Below are positions 25,743 to 34,069 of a stretch of 64,000 bases of DNA, piece after piece. Each line of letters opens with the position of its first letter. The first letter of the stretch is position 1. Location of the stretch: assembly GCF_900114435.1 (NCBI RefSeq), contig NZ_FOZK01000003.1, positions 434,001 through 498,000 of the forward strand, read 5' to 3'. A model generated the notes under the pieces. It made no database searches. It had not been told where the DNA came from and worked only from the letters and a program-made list of their open reading frames with translations. A program made the position numbers and the translations under genes. The stretch is from Halomicrobium zhouii (GTDB lineage Archaea > Halobacteriota > Halobacteria > Halobacteriales > Haloarculaceae).

Positions 25743-26342
25743 TCAGTAGTCGCCGGGCTCGTTGTCTCCGTCGTCGGATCCGTCGTCACCGTCGTCGGTC
25801 TCGTCTTCGACGTTGATGGTCACCGGCTCGGAGCTGCTCTCGTCGACGTCGTCAGATCCACCGCCGACGCCGGTGTCGAGGTACCGATCGAGGTTGAAGA
25901 CGGTGTTGAGTTCTTCCTGGACGTCGTCGACGACGTCACCGACGAGTTCGCTCGGCGGGATCGTCGCGTACTCGTAGGGGTTGTTACCCGCGCCGTCGTT
26001 CTGGCGTTTCTGGCGCAGGACCGTCCCCTCCTCGTGGAGTTCGGCGAGCGCTTCGCGGACTGTACTCGGATAGAGCCCGGTCCCTTCGGCGATCTCCTCG
26101 CTCGTGCTGTGTGGTCGCTGGCGGAGGTGGACGTAGATGCGCGCACGCGTCTCGGTGTCGAGTACCCACGCGAGCAGGTCGACGATCCCCTCGTCGAACT
26201 GTTCGACGGCGCGGTCGGCTTCCTGTTCGATCCGTTCGCGAACGTCGGACTCGCCGCGGTCGTCCTCGGCGCCCTCAGTCACCTCACCGTCCGTCTCGTC
26301 GCTCTCGCCCGGGTCGTCGTCCGGAGTCTCGTCGGTAGACAT
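25743..26342 (-). CDS. winged-helix transcriptional regulator (TrmB/ArsR-like HTH)
   Basis: A 199-residue protein with very acidic, low-complexity ends (about 1-45 and 155-199) around one winged helix-turn-helix domain (about 60-125): ETRARIYVHLRQRPHSTSEEIAEGT, then LYPSTVREALAELHEEGTVLRQKR. This is the TrmB-type fold used by many haloarchaeal regulators. No ligand-binding domain is evident. It is divergent from the DGC-domain gene (140-bp gap), which could be its target; this is inference. Confidence 0.75.
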   Translation of the reverse strand: MSTDETPDDDPGESDETDGEVTEGAEDDRGESDVRERIEQEADRAVEQFDEGIVDLLAWVLDTETRARIYVHLRQRPHSTSEEIAEGTGLYPSTVREALAELHEEGTVLRQKRQNDGAGNNPYEYATIPPSELVGDVVDDVQEELNTVFNLDRYLDTGVGGGSDDVDESSSEPVTINVEDETDDGDDGSDDGDNEPGDY

Positions 26343-26482
26343 ACGTCGTTTCTAGGAGGACAAAAGCCGGTCCGGACCAAAAAGCTTGGCTCGGCCAGAC
26401 ACCGTCGTTCGGCTTCGGACGGCCTCGGAGCCGAACGACTTCGGGAAAATCTTTTCACGGACGTCACGGGCACGTCTCCCTG

Positions 26483-26863
26483 ATGACCACGGAGTACGAC
26501 GAACTGCCGCTGGTGTACTCGTGTTCGGGCTGTTCGAGCGCGGCGCAGATGGCAAACGACCTCGCCGTCCGGCTGGACCGGGAACGGCTGGCGGAGATGT
26601 CGTGTATCGCGGGCGTCGGCGGGAACGTCGCCCCGCTGGTGGATACGGCGACGTCGGGCCGCCCGACCGTCGTCATCGACGGCTGTCCCCTCGAATGCGC
26701 GAAACAGAGCCTCGCGAAACACGACGTCACGCCGGACGCTCACGTCAACCTCGCTGCCGAAGGCGTCCCCAAGGAGTACCACACCGACTACGACGACGAA
26801 CAGGCCGGTAAACTGTTCGAAGAACTCGTCCAGGAGATCGGTCGAGTGACGACGTCGGGGTGA
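26483..26863 (+). CDS. DGC-domain putative zinc-binding protein
   Basis: A 126-residue protein of the DGC family. Conserved cysteines occur in order: YSCSGCSSAAQMAN (residues 13 and 16), MSCIAGVGG (about 41) and IDGCPLECAKQSL (about 69 and 73), the last containing the Asp-Gly-Cys that names the family. These would form a metal site. Biochemical function is not established for the family. ATG at 26483. Confidence 0.82.
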   Translation: MTTEYDELPLVYSCSGCSSAAQMANDLAVRLDRERLAEMSCIAGVGGNVAPLVDTATSGRPTVVIDGCPLECAKQSLAKHDVTPDAHVNLAAEGVPKEYHTDYDDEQAGKLFEELVQEIGRVTTSG

Positions 26864-27004
26864 CGCCCGTACCAGATCCGTTCGTGATCACTGTACGGCA
26901 GTGCGACCGGACTGGCGATCATCCGTCTCCGGCCCGTTTCACGCCCGATTTGACTTAAAGTAGCCTCGAATCGGCCGCCTGTTATCGTCGGTGAAACGGC
27001 TCGG

Positions 27005-27016
27005 TATCTATTTACA
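27005..27016 (+). promoter_or_regulatory. TATA-like box of candidate small RNA
   Basis: TATCTATTTACA lies about 25 bp before 27031-27037, exactly where the first long stem of the downstream structured region begins. That is the normal archaeal TATA-to-start distance. Confidence 0.4.
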
Positions 27017-27030
27017 AGGAAACGTGTAAT

Positions 27031-27154
27031 GGAAGCGTAGCGGTGTAGCAAGGGCAGACACCGCTGCTTGGGGCACTCAGACGACGGTGGGCTATCGGCA
27101 GGGAAGCTGACTCAGACGGGTGGACGCCAGGGGTGGCATCCAGTTTCCGTTTTT
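27031..27154 (+). ncRNA. candidate structured small RNA (unannotated)
   Basis: This gene-free stretch holds a 10-bp stem (27037-27046 with 27058-27067, inner 8 pairs perfect, 11-nt loop). A second hairpin (27121-27128 with 27135-27142, one mismatch, 6-nt loop) follows, and a T-run at 27150-27154 would serve as an archaeal terminator. A TATA-like box stands 25 bp before the first stem. No protein frame fits. It could be an H/ACA-like guide or a regulatory RNA; clear box motifs (ACA, C/D) were not found, so the class is open. The T-run could instead end the DGC-domain transcript. Confidence 0.4.
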
Positions 27155-27158
27155 ATAT

Positions 27159-28235
27159 CTACAGCCGTACGAGGTCGGCGAGCGCCGCAGTTCCGTGCTC
27201 GCGCCGAACTCGTCGCTGCACCGCGGCGCCGCTTTCCGCGTCGTACAGCGACCGAATGCCACCGATATCGAGCCGTTCACACTCGCGGTCGACGATCTCA
27301 CCGAGCGCCCGCGTCGTGGAGAATTCGCGCCCGAGGAGGTCGGCGTCGTGGCCGTACCGGAGCGCGCGCCACTTGTTCTCGTCGAGGAACTCCCGCCGGA
27401 CGTCGGTGGCCGACTCGCCGTCCGCGTAGCGGGCAGCAAGGTCCTCGACGAGGGCGTGGACGTACTCGACGAACGCCATCACGACGTCTGGGTCGTGGTG
27501 GGCGTCCGGCGTCCGCACCTCGACGGTGCCGTGGCCGGAGTGGGGCCGGACGTCGAACCAGAGTTCGCCGCGGTCGTCGATGCGGCCGGTCTCCACCATC
27601 CGCCGCTCGAACTCCTGGTACGTCTCGAAGGAGTCGAAGGCGGTCGGCATCCCGGTGTTGGGTAACCCCTCGAATATCTTCGCGCGCGCCGACGCGAGCC
27701 CCGTGTCGAAGCCGTTCCAGAACGGCGAGTTCGCCGACAGCGCCAGCATGACCGGGAGGTGCCAGCGGAGTTCGTTGGCGACCCAGGTGGCCTTGTCCGC
27801 GTCGTCGACGCCCACGTGGACGTGCAGGCCGGCGGTTACGTTGCGGTGCTGTGGATACTGGATACGGTCGAGCTGGGACTGGTAGCGGGGTTTCTCGGCG
27901 TGTTCGAGTTCGCGCCACTTCGCCAGCGGGTGGAGCCCCGCGGCGGCGATACCGAACCCGTGGGCCGCGGCGTGGTCGACGAGGGCACCGCGGACCGCGT
28001 CGAGGTGGTCGCGCGCCTCGGCGAGCGACTCGATGACTGGCGTCTGCGTCTCGATGACGCACTTGAACAGTTCGTGGTCGAGGCGTCCCTCGAGAAGTTC
28101 CGGCGGGTCGTGCTCGTAGACGAGTTCGTCGGTGCCCGACGTCGGCCGACCGTGCTCGTCGACGACGTAGAACTCTTCTTCGATCCCGAGCGTGCCCATC
28201 CGGGTGAACGCCTCCGCTGCGCCCGTCTCCTCCAT
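27159..28235 (-). CDS. gshA: glutamate--cysteine ligase (GCS2 family)
   Basis: A 358-residue ligase that makes gamma-glutamylcysteine, the main low-molecular thiol of haloarchaea. The GCS2 pattern is present: [16 protein letters not shown] near residue 14, [12 protein letters not shown] in the centre with metal-binding His and Glu, [15 protein letters not shown], and [18 protein letters not shown]. The ATG at 28235 fits the family; an upstream extension is antisense to fibrillarin sequence and was rejected. The stop lies 4 bp from the T-run of the candidate small RNA on the other strand. Confidence 0.92.
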   Translation of the reverse strand: MEETGAAEAFTRMGTLGIEEEFYVVDEHGRPTSGTDELVYEHDPPELLEGRLDHELFKCVIETQTPVIESLAEARDHLDAVRGALVDHAAAHGFGIAAAGLHPLAKWRELEHAEKPRYQSQLDRIQYPQHRNVTAGLHVHVGVDDADKATWVANELRWHLPVMLALSANSPFWNGFDTGLASARAKIFEGLPNTGMPTAFDSFETYQEFERRMVETGRIDDRGELWFDVRPHSGHGTVEVRTPDAHHDPDVVMAFVEYVHALVEDLAARYADGESATDVRREFLDENKWRALRYGHDADLLGREFSTTRALGEIVDRECERLDIGGIRSLYDAESGAAVQRRVRREHGTAALADLVRL

Positions 28236-28260
28236 CGAACGGGTGGTCGGTCCCCTGGGC

Positions 28261-28959
28261 TTAAAGCGTTCCGTCAGCGGTCGGCCGCGCGACGACGCCC
28301 AGGTGGTCCTCGTGGTACGGCGAGAGCCGCTCGGTCTCCAGGACCTCGTACTCGCCGCGCAGGTCGTCGAGGGCGTCGTCGAACACGTCGTCGGGCGCAC
28401 GCGTGACGTCCTCGCTCCGGGACTTGATCGCCAGCAGTAGCCGTCCGTCCTCGCGGAGGAACTGACTGTTCAGCCGGGCGACCCGGGCCTGTCCGCGCGT
28501 GGCGACGTCCTGGACGAGGACGTCGACCGGTTCGACGACGTGGGCGTACGTCGCGGGCTGCCGGGCGTCCTTCAGCAGGGGGACCAGGTTCGGGCGCGAC
28601 TCGGTCGCGTCGAGCAGGTCACTCATCGGTCGCGCGGCGAACTCGACGGCGTAGGTCGGGCCGGCGAAGTCGGCGACGTGGCTCACCGTCGTCCCGGCGG
28701 CCGCGCCCAGGTACAGCGCCGTCTCGGCGCCGGCGAGGCCTGTGTCCATCCCCAGCGCCAGCATCGCGCCGAGTTTCGACCGGTGGGGGTCCCAGCGCCG
28801 GTACTCCCCGTCAGTGGGTTCCCCGTACACCGGTTCCCCACGTGTCGCCAGTGACCCGGGGCCGTCGTCGCCCTTGCCGTCGCCTTCGATTCCGTCGCCC
28901 TCGTCGTCGTCGCCGGAATCACCGAATACGTGGTACTCCACGCCGTCTGGGAGCGTCAC
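28261..28959 (-). CDS. flpA: fibrillarin-like rRNA/tRNA 2'-O-methyltransferase
   Basis: A 232-residue catalytic subunit of the C/D-box guide RNA methylation complex. After an acidic, repetitive segment (about 14-38) the fibrillarin core begins with [15 protein letters not shown]. It continues through the SAM site [16 protein letters not shown], the [16 protein letters not shown] strand and [13 protein letters not shown]. Its ATG overlaps the nop5 stop by 4 bases, so the subunits are coupled. The acidic insert near the N terminus is unusual in length and probably a salt adaptation. Confidence 0.93.
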   Translation of the reverse strand: MTLPDGVEYHVFGDSGDDDEGDGIEGDGKGDDGPGSLATRGEPVYGEPTDGEYRRWDPHRSKLGAMLALGMDTGLAGAETALYLGAAAGTTVSHVADFAGPTYAVEFAARPMSDLLDATESRPNLVPLLKDARQPATYAHVVEPVDVLVQDVATRGQARVARLNSQFLREDGRLLLAIKSRSEDVTRAPDDVFDDALDDLRGEYEVLETERLSPYHEDHLGVVARPTADGTL

Positions 28960-29798
28960 TGGTCCTCACCCCCGGTAGAGCGGGCCTGGATCGTATCGAT
29001 CCGGTCGGCGAGCTGGGCCTCGAGTTCCGGCCGCAGGTCGCCGCTGTAGTGGTCGATTCGTGCGGCGATGGTGAGTTTCCCGGCGAGCGCCCGGGCCGCC
29101 GACCCCCGGTGTTCGGGATGGGTGCCCTGGACGGCCTCGTGAGTGTAGATGACGCCGTGTTTGGGCGAGGGCGCCCGGCCCCGGAGGTGGGCGAACAGCG
29201 CGTCCTCGGCGCCGAGGACCTGGACGGTCCCGCTGGGCTTCTTCGCCAGCGCTTCGAGCCCGCCTGCCAGATCGAGGAGGCGGGCGGCCAGCACCGGGTC
29301 GGCGAGGTTCGCGAGGTTCGGGACGACGTCCGGCGCCGTCCGTTCGACGAACGCCCGGTGCGCGTCGGCCTCGTCGGCGAGCCCCGCGACGCGGTCTGCC
29401 AGCGAGATCAGTCGCTCGTCGGCGGCGTCTTCTGGCGACCTGTCGGCGACGGACCGTGCGTACTCGACGCCGGATCCTGCGTCGTCGTACCGGCTGGCGG
29501 CCCACTCGGCCACTCGCTCGGCGAGTTCGTTGGCTGTGCGCCGACAGTCGTCCATGGCCCGGACGGCGTGGATTAGCTGGCGGTCGTCGGCACGCTCGCT
29601 GTCCCGGGCGGCTCCTCGCGCGGCCGCGACGGCGGCCGACTGGAGACGGTCGTAGTACTCGTCCTCGTCGGCGGCGAAGCCCGCCTCGACCGCCTGTGCG
29701 GGCCAGTCGGCCGGCTCGTCCGCGCTCCCGTCGCGTATCGCGCGGGCTCCCCCGTCGACGTCGTCGGGGTCCAGCCCGGCGAACCACCCGTCTGTCAT
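28956..29798 (-). CDS. nop5: Nop5/Nop56-58 family C/D RNP protein
   Basis: A 280-residue scaffold that joins fibrillarin to L7Ae-bound C/D guide RNA. An N-terminal fibrillarin-binding region is followed by a coiled coil and the NOP domain. The NOP domain shows VPNLANLADPVLAARLLDLA, then GGLEALAKKPSGTVQVLGAE, and the signature PKHGVIYTHEAVQGTHPEHR. The last part contains the RNA-binding helices (AARALAGKLTIAARID). The C-terminal Lys-rich tail seen in many archaea is absent. ATG at 29798, upstream of and coupled to flpA. Confidence 0.92.
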   Translation of the reverse strand: MTDGWFAGLDPDDVDGGARAIRDGSADEPADWPAQAVEAGFAADEDEYYDRLQSAAVAAARGAARDSERADDRQLIHAVRAMDDCRRTANELAERVAEWAASRYDDAGSGVEYARSVADRSPEDAADERLISLADRVAGLADEADAHRAFVERTAPDVVPNLANLADPVLAARLLDLAGGLEALAKKPSGTVQVLGAEDALFAHLRGRAPSPKHGVIYTHEAVQGTHPEHRGSAARALAGKLTIAARIDHYSGDLRPELEAQLADRIDTIQARSTGGEDQ

Positions 29799-29935
29799 GC
29801 CACGACGTTGCGCCTCCCCGGCGAAAAAGCCACGCGATCCGTCCGTGGGTCGCTCCGGTCGATTCGCCACAGTCCACCGCACAGATCTTCCTATAGAGAG
29901 CCTCTAACGGACGATTGATAGCACACGTCCTGCTG

Positions 29936-29946
29936 TCTATATATAG
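29936..29946 (+). promoter_or_regulatory. TATA box of the hsp20 gene
   Basis: TCTATATATAG is centred 30 bp before the ATG at 29971, so the transcript is probably leaderless. The strong TATA fits a heat-inducible promoter. Confidence 0.65.
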
Positions 29947-29970
29947 ACTCGCAACCAAGTACAATCCGTT

Positions 29971-30417
29971 ATGCGAAGAGCAAACGACCCCTTCGAGCAG
30001 ATGGAAGCGATATTCGAACAGATGCGACGTTCGATGCTGGGGGCTCAGGGCGCCGCCGGGCGTCCGATGCTCGGTGACGGGACGCAGGCAGGTCCGACCC
30101 TCACAGCGGACGGGAGTCACGACGCGGGCGTCACGGTAGAAGAACGGGACGGTGAGTACGTGGTCCTCGCCGACCTCCCCGGGTTCGAGCGCGAGGAGAT
30201 AGACCTGACCTTCGACGACGGCGTCCTCACCATCGACGGGACCCACGAGGTGACCGACGACCACGAGTACCGCCAGCGCACGGTGTCGGAGTCGGTCCGG
30301 ATACCCGCCGAGGTGGTAGTCGACGACGTGAACGCGACTTACCGCAACGGCGTCCTCGAAGTGACGCTCCCCGTCGAGGCGGCGGCGAGCGACGCGGTCC
30401 GAATCGACGTCGAGTAA
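29971..30417 (+). CDS. Hsp20/alpha-crystallin small heat-shock protein
   Basis: A 148-residue ATP-independent chaperone. The N-terminal Met-rich helix (about 1-35) and a Gly-rich linker lead to the alpha-crystallin domain (about 52-140): VTVEERDGEYVVLADLPGF at its start and the conserved NGVLEVTLP near the end. The C-terminal I-x-I/V tail appears as VRIDVE. The size is typical for archaeal Hsp20. Confidence 0.92.
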   Translation: MRRANDPFEQMEAIFEQMRRSMLGAQGAAGRPMLGDGTQAGPTLTADGSHDAGVTVEERDGEYVVLADLPGFEREEIDLTFDDGVLTIDGTHEVTDDHEYRQRTVSESVRIPAEVVVDDVNATYRNGVLEVTLPVEAAASDAVRIDVE

Positions 30418-30480
30418 CGGTTCCCTCGAAGGAACGAGGCGGAAACTCCCGACAACGGAACCGACTCCGGAGACCGGGGC

Positions 30481-30488
30481 CTATATTT
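30481..30488 (+). promoter_or_regulatory. TATA box of the acyl-CoA synthetase gene
   Basis: CTATATTT starts 32 bp before the ATG at 30513, giving a leaderless or nearly leaderless message. Confidence 0.5.
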
Positions 30489-30512
30489 GCGTGCCACTCC
30501 TACGCATGGGTT

Positions 30513-32516
30513 ATGAGTCGCGACGCATCGGCCCCGGCCTGGCGGGTGGCCGAGGCCGAGTACGACGACCCGGTGATCGGGGAAGACACGCTCTCCGAGA
30601 TGTTCGAGGCCACTGCAGACCGAAACGCGAACCGGATGGCCCAGCGATACAAGGGCGGGGTCTACGACCGGTCGCTCGGCGGCGACGTCGTTCCCGAGGC
30701 ACCTGACGGTGAGTATCGAGATATTTCCTACGACGAGATGCGGGCGATCGTCCGCCGCCTCGCGACCGGCTTCCGTGAAATCGGCGTCGACTTCGACGAC
30801 CGCATCGGCATCTACGCGAACACGCGCATGGAGTGGGCGCTGTCGGACTTCGGCCTGCTCGCCGCCGGTGGCGTCGTCACGACGGTGTACACCGAATCGT
30901 CGACGAAGCAGGTCCGGTACCTGCTCGAGGACCCCGACGCCACCGGCGTCGTCGTCGAGAACGGCGAACTACTGGAGCGGGTCCTCACCGTCGAGGACGA
31001 CCTGGACCTCGAGTTCTTCGTGGTGATGGATGCCTTCGAGAGCGACCGCGACGACGTCTACTCGCTGGGGGAGGTGTACGAACTCGGCGACGAGGCCTTT
31101 GACGAGGACGAGTACCGCGGCTGGCTGGCGGCCCGCGACACCGAGGACCTCGCGAGCCTCATCTACACCTCGGGGACGACCGGCCAGCCCAAGGGCGTGA
31201 AGCTGACCCACTGGAACTTCCGCGTGAACGTCAACCAGGTCCACAGGCGACTCGCCCCGCGGCCGGACAAAACCCCGGACTTGCCGGCGCTCACCCCCGG
31301 GACGAAGACGATCTCCTTCCTGCCACTGGCCCACGTCTTCGAGCGGCTGGCAGGTCACTTCGTCATGTTCGCCGCGGGCGCGGCCGTCGGCTACGCCGAG
31401 CACCCCGATACGCTCGCGGACGACCTGAAACTGCTCGAACCGAACACCGGCGCCAGCGTCCCCCGCGTGTACGAACGCATCTTCGATACGATGCGCGAAC
31501 AGGCCAGCGAATCCGGCGTCAAGAAGCGCATCTTCGAGTGGGCGCTGGGCGTCGCTCGCGAGTGGCAGCGGACCGAGGACCCTGGTCCCGGGCTCAGGAC
31601 CAAACACGCCCTCGCCGACCGCCTCGTCTACAGCACGGTCAAGGAGAACATCGGCGGCGAGATCGAGTTCATGGTCAGCGGCGGCGGGAGCCTCGCGAAG
31701 GAGCTCTGCGAGACGTTCAACGGGATGGGGATCACCATCGTCGAGGGGTACGGGTTGACCGAGACGGCCCCCGTCGTCACGATAAACCCGCCGGAGGACA
31801 TCCGACCGGGAACACTCGGCGTCCCCGTCTACGGGGTCGACGTGCGCCTGGACGAGTCCGTCGTCGACGCCACCGAGTTCGACGACGTCGAGGGCGCCGT
31901 CGGCGAACTCCAGGTCCGCGGCCCGAACGTCACAGCGGGGTACTGGAACCGCCTGGGAGAGACGGAACGCGCGTTCACGGAAGACGGTTGGTTCCGGACG
32001 GGGGACATCGTCGAACAGACCGACGACGGCTTCCTGACCTACCACGACCGCATCAAGGAGATCATCGTCCTCTCGACGGGGAAGAACGTCGCGCCACAGC
32101 CGATCGAGGACGCGTTCTCGACGAACGACCGGGTCGACCAGGTCATGGTCGTCGGCGACGAGCGGAAGTTCATCGGTGCCATCCTCGTCCCGAACTTCGA
32201 GGCGCTCCGCCACTGGGCCGACAGCGAGGGGATCGACCTCCCGGCGGACGACGAGGCGCTCTGTGAGGACGACCGCGTGAGAGACTGGATAGGGGAGGCC
32301 GTCGACGAGGTCAACGAGGACCTCGAACGCGTCGAGCGCATCAAGGAGTTCGTGCTCGTCTCGCAGGAGTGGACCGCCGAGAACGACCTGCTGACCCCGT
32401 CGATGAAGAAGAAACGCCGCAACATCCGGAACGCCTTCGAATCGAAGCTGGCCGAGATTTACGGGGCCGAAGACGCGGCAGACGGAGACAGTGAGGAGGA
32501 AGCGGTCGCCAATTGA
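30513..32516 (+). CDS. long-chain fatty acid--CoA ligase (AMP-forming)
   Basis: A 667-residue ANL-superfamily enzyme that activates fatty acids to acyl-CoA through an acyl-adenylate. The AMP-binding P-loop is IYTSGTTGQPKGVKLTHWNF (about 209-228). The A5 motif is VEGYGLTETAPVV, and the hinge/A8 region reads GWFRTGDIVEQTDDGFLTYHDRIKEII. The C-terminal lysine lies near LLTPSMKKKRRNI. The length and the FLPLAHVFERLAG motif match FadD15/long-chain types. ATG at 30513. Confidence 0.92.
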   Translation: MSRDASAPAWRVAEAEYDDPVIGEDTLSEMFEATADRNANRMAQRYKGGVYDRSLGGDVVPEAPDGEYRDISYDEMRAIVRRLATGFREIGVDFDDRIGIYANTRMEWALSDFGLLAAGGVVTTVYTESSTKQVRYLLEDPDATGVVVENGELLERVLTVEDDLDLEFFVVMDAFESDRDDVYSLGEVYELGDEAFDEDEYRGWLAARDTEDLASLIYTSGTTGQPKGVKLTHWNFRVNVNQVHRRLAPRPDKTPDLPALTPGTKTISFLPLAHVFERLAGHFVMFAAGAAVGYAEHPDTLADDLKLLEPNTGASVPRVYERIFDTMREQASESGVKKRIFEWALGVAREWQRTEDPGPGLRTKHALADRLVYSTVKENIGGEIEFMVSGGGSLAKELCETFNGMGITIVEGYGLTETAPVVTINPPEDIRPGTLGVPVYGVDVRLDESVVDATEFDDVEGAVGELQVRGPNVTAGYWNRLGETERAFTEDGWFRTGDIVEQTDDGFLTYHDRIKEIIVLSTGKNVAPQPIEDAFSTNDRVDQVMVVGDERKFIGAILVPNFEALRHWADSEGIDLPADDEALCEDDRVRDWIGEAVDEVNEDLERVERIKEFVLVSQEWTAENDLLTPSMKKKRRNIRNAFESKLAEIYGAEDAADGDSEEEAVAN

Positions 32517-32564
32517 GAGCCAGGTACAGCGAGCCAGCAACTGATAGCCGGGAGCACCGAATTC

Positions 32565-32945
32565 TCACGCGCGGACGTCGACCGTCCGCGACCGCGGCCC
32601 GTCGCACTCGACGAGGAGGACGGACTGCCAGGTTCCCAGGTCGAGGTCGCCGTCCGAAACCGGAACCGCCGCGTCCGGACCGATCAGCGCGGCCCGGAGG
32701 TGTGAATCGGCGTTCCCATCTAGCTGATCGTGCGCCCAGCCTTCGTCTGCGACGAGTTCGGCGAGTCCGTCTTCGAAGTCACCGAGCAGGCGCGGTTCCG
32801 CCTCGTTGACTGTGACGGCAGCAGTCGTGTGCCGGACGAACACCGTCGCCGTCCCGTGGGCGTCCGGTGGGAGCGCCTGTCGTACCTGGTCCGTGACGTC
32901 GACGACCGAGAGCCGCTGGTCAGTGTCGACCGTGAACGTTGTCAT
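32565..32945 (-). CDS. YjbQ/UPF0047 family protein
   Basis: A 126-residue protein of the YjbQ family, annotated elsewhere as a secondary thiamine-phosphate synthase-like enzyme; its physiological reaction is uncertain. The core signatures are FVRHTTAAVTVNEAEPRL, the GWAHDQLDGNADSHLRAALIG stretch with conserved His residues, and LDLGTWQSVLLVECDGPRSR. It converges on the acyl-CoA synthetase gene with a 48-bp gap. Confidence 0.88.
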   Translation of the reverse strand: MTTFTVDTDQRLSVVDVTDQVRQALPPDAHGTATVFVRHTTAAVTVNEAEPRLLGDFEDGLAELVADEGWAHDQLDGNADSHLRAALIGPDAAVPVSDGDLDLGTWQSVLLVECDGPRSRTVDVRA

Positions 32946-33084
32946 CGACGGAACTGTTCGGCGCCAGCGCAGTATAACGTCACGGTGACGGACGGTGGCG
33001 TCCGACGGTATCGCTCACGCCGGTGTGGAGCGCGAAAACCGCGAAGGGATCGCAGGCTCGTGGGCAAGCAGTTACAGAGAGAGC

Positions 33085-33501
33085 TCAGAACGCGCCGAGG
33101 CCGACGCTGAACGCCCAGCGTTCCACGGCGAGGACGGCCAGCGCGAGCGCACCGCCCGCCAGCGCGACGTTCTTGAGGAAGTGCGTCATCTCGTCCTGTT
33201 GCTGGTCCTCGGGGACGGCCCAGAAGTCGTGGAAGAGCACGCCCGCGACGACGAGGAATCCGGCGACGACGACGCCACCCACAGTCGGGAAGATACCGAG
33301 GACGATGGCGAGCCCCCCCAGGATCAGTGCCAGTCCCGACCCGAGAACCGCCAGCTTCGGCGCTGGAAGCCCCTTGTGCTGGGCGTAGCCCGTCATCTGT
33401 TCGGTCTGCATGAAGTGATTGAGCCCGGTGAAGGCGATGACGCCGCCGAAGAGCACGCGCGCGACGAGGAGGACGAGTCCCTCGGTTCCCGTAAACGCCA
33501 T
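33085..33501 (-). CDS. DoxX family membrane protein
   Basis: A 138-residue four-helix membrane protein of the DoxX family. The helices lie near residues 8-26, 50-68, 70-90 and 108-125; the first is followed by FTGLNHFMQTEQMTGYAQHKGLP, the family signature. Members include CatD, which with CatE protects bacteria from quinone and thiol-reactive stress. It is divergent from an HxlR regulator and near a VOC dioxygenase gene, the same three families as the bacterial yodB-catDE system, so a quinone-stress role is likely by context. Confidence 0.88.
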   Translation of the reverse strand: MAFTGTEGLVLLVARVLFGGVIAFTGLNHFMQTEQMTGYAQHKGLPAPKLAVLGSGLALILGGLAIVLGIFPTVGGVVVAGFLVVAGVLFHDFWAVPEDQQQDEMTHFLKNVALAGGALALAVLAVERWAFSVGLGAF

Positions 33502-33574
33502 CAGGCGCTCACCTCGGAGGCGGGAACGGCAAGTGCAGTCGTTCGGCCAGGTACTACTGGTGTGGTTCGCACAG

Positions 33575-33595
33575 CAGGTATCATTGCGTTACCTG
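33575..33595. promoter_or_regulatory. 21-bp dyad, candidate HxlR operator
   Basis: CAGGTA, nine bases and TACCTG form perfect 6-bp arms spaced about two helical turns end to end, in the divergent region between doxX and the HxlR gene. A third half-site CAGGTA lies at 33548-33553. The arrangement fits binding of a winged-helix dimer controlling both genes. Confidence 0.5.
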
Positions 33596-33608
33596 GTTCA
33601 CTCCGGAA

Positions 33609-33618
33609 CTAATATATA
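33609..33618 (+). promoter_or_regulatory. TATA box of the HxlR gene
   Basis: CTAATATATA lies 44 bp before the ATG at 33653 and just downstream of the 21-bp dyad. Confidence 0.5.
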
Positions 33619-33652
33619 CGTTAGGCGATAGAAGTGATACTAGATTACGTCC

Positions 33653-33991
33653 ATGTCATCCACGTTCGAGCAATCGGAGGAGACGGTCGAGGAGAAGAAC
33701 GCCGGCGCCTGCCCGGTGATCGAGGCGGTCAACCAGATCGGCTCCCAGTGGCGTCTCATCGTCCTCCACGACCTGGCCGAGGGGGAAAAGCGGTTCAACG
33801 AACTCAAGCGCTCGACGGACGCGAGTTCCCGGACCCTCTCGCGCGTGCTGGACGACCTGGAGGACGCCGAACTCGTCAACCGCCGGGTCGAGGACCAGCC
33901 CATCGCCACCTACTACACGCTGACCGAGAAGGGCGAGGCGCTCTGTCCCGTCTTCAGCGACATCGAGGACTGGGCCGACGACTGGCTCTGA
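33653..33991 (+). CDS. HxlR-family winged-helix regulator with N-terminal cysteine
   Basis: A 112-residue regulator of the HxlR (DUF24) family. The HTH core IGSQWRLIVLHDLAEGEKRF leads to FNELKRSTDASSRTLSRVLDDLEDAELVNRR and the wing YYTLTEKGEAL. A Cys at residue 20 followed by Pro corresponds in position to the redox-sensing Cys6 of Bacillus YodB, so thiol-based sensing of quinones or oxidants is plausible. A second Cys lies near residue 99. The divergent DoxX gene and the following dioxygenase gene are likely targets. ATG at 33653. Confidence 0.88.
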   Translation: MSSTFEQSEETVEEKNAGACPVIEAVNQIGSQWRLIVLHDLAEGEKRFNELKRSTDASSRTLSRVLDDLEDAELVNRRVEDQPIATYYTLTEKGEALCPVFSDIEDWADDWL

Positions 33992-34069
33992 GGTCGCTCG
34001 CCGACCGCGGACGGTATCGGAGGTCGTGAGAGCCAGAGGATTATCCCCGTCGCATTCCTACGGTGACAC

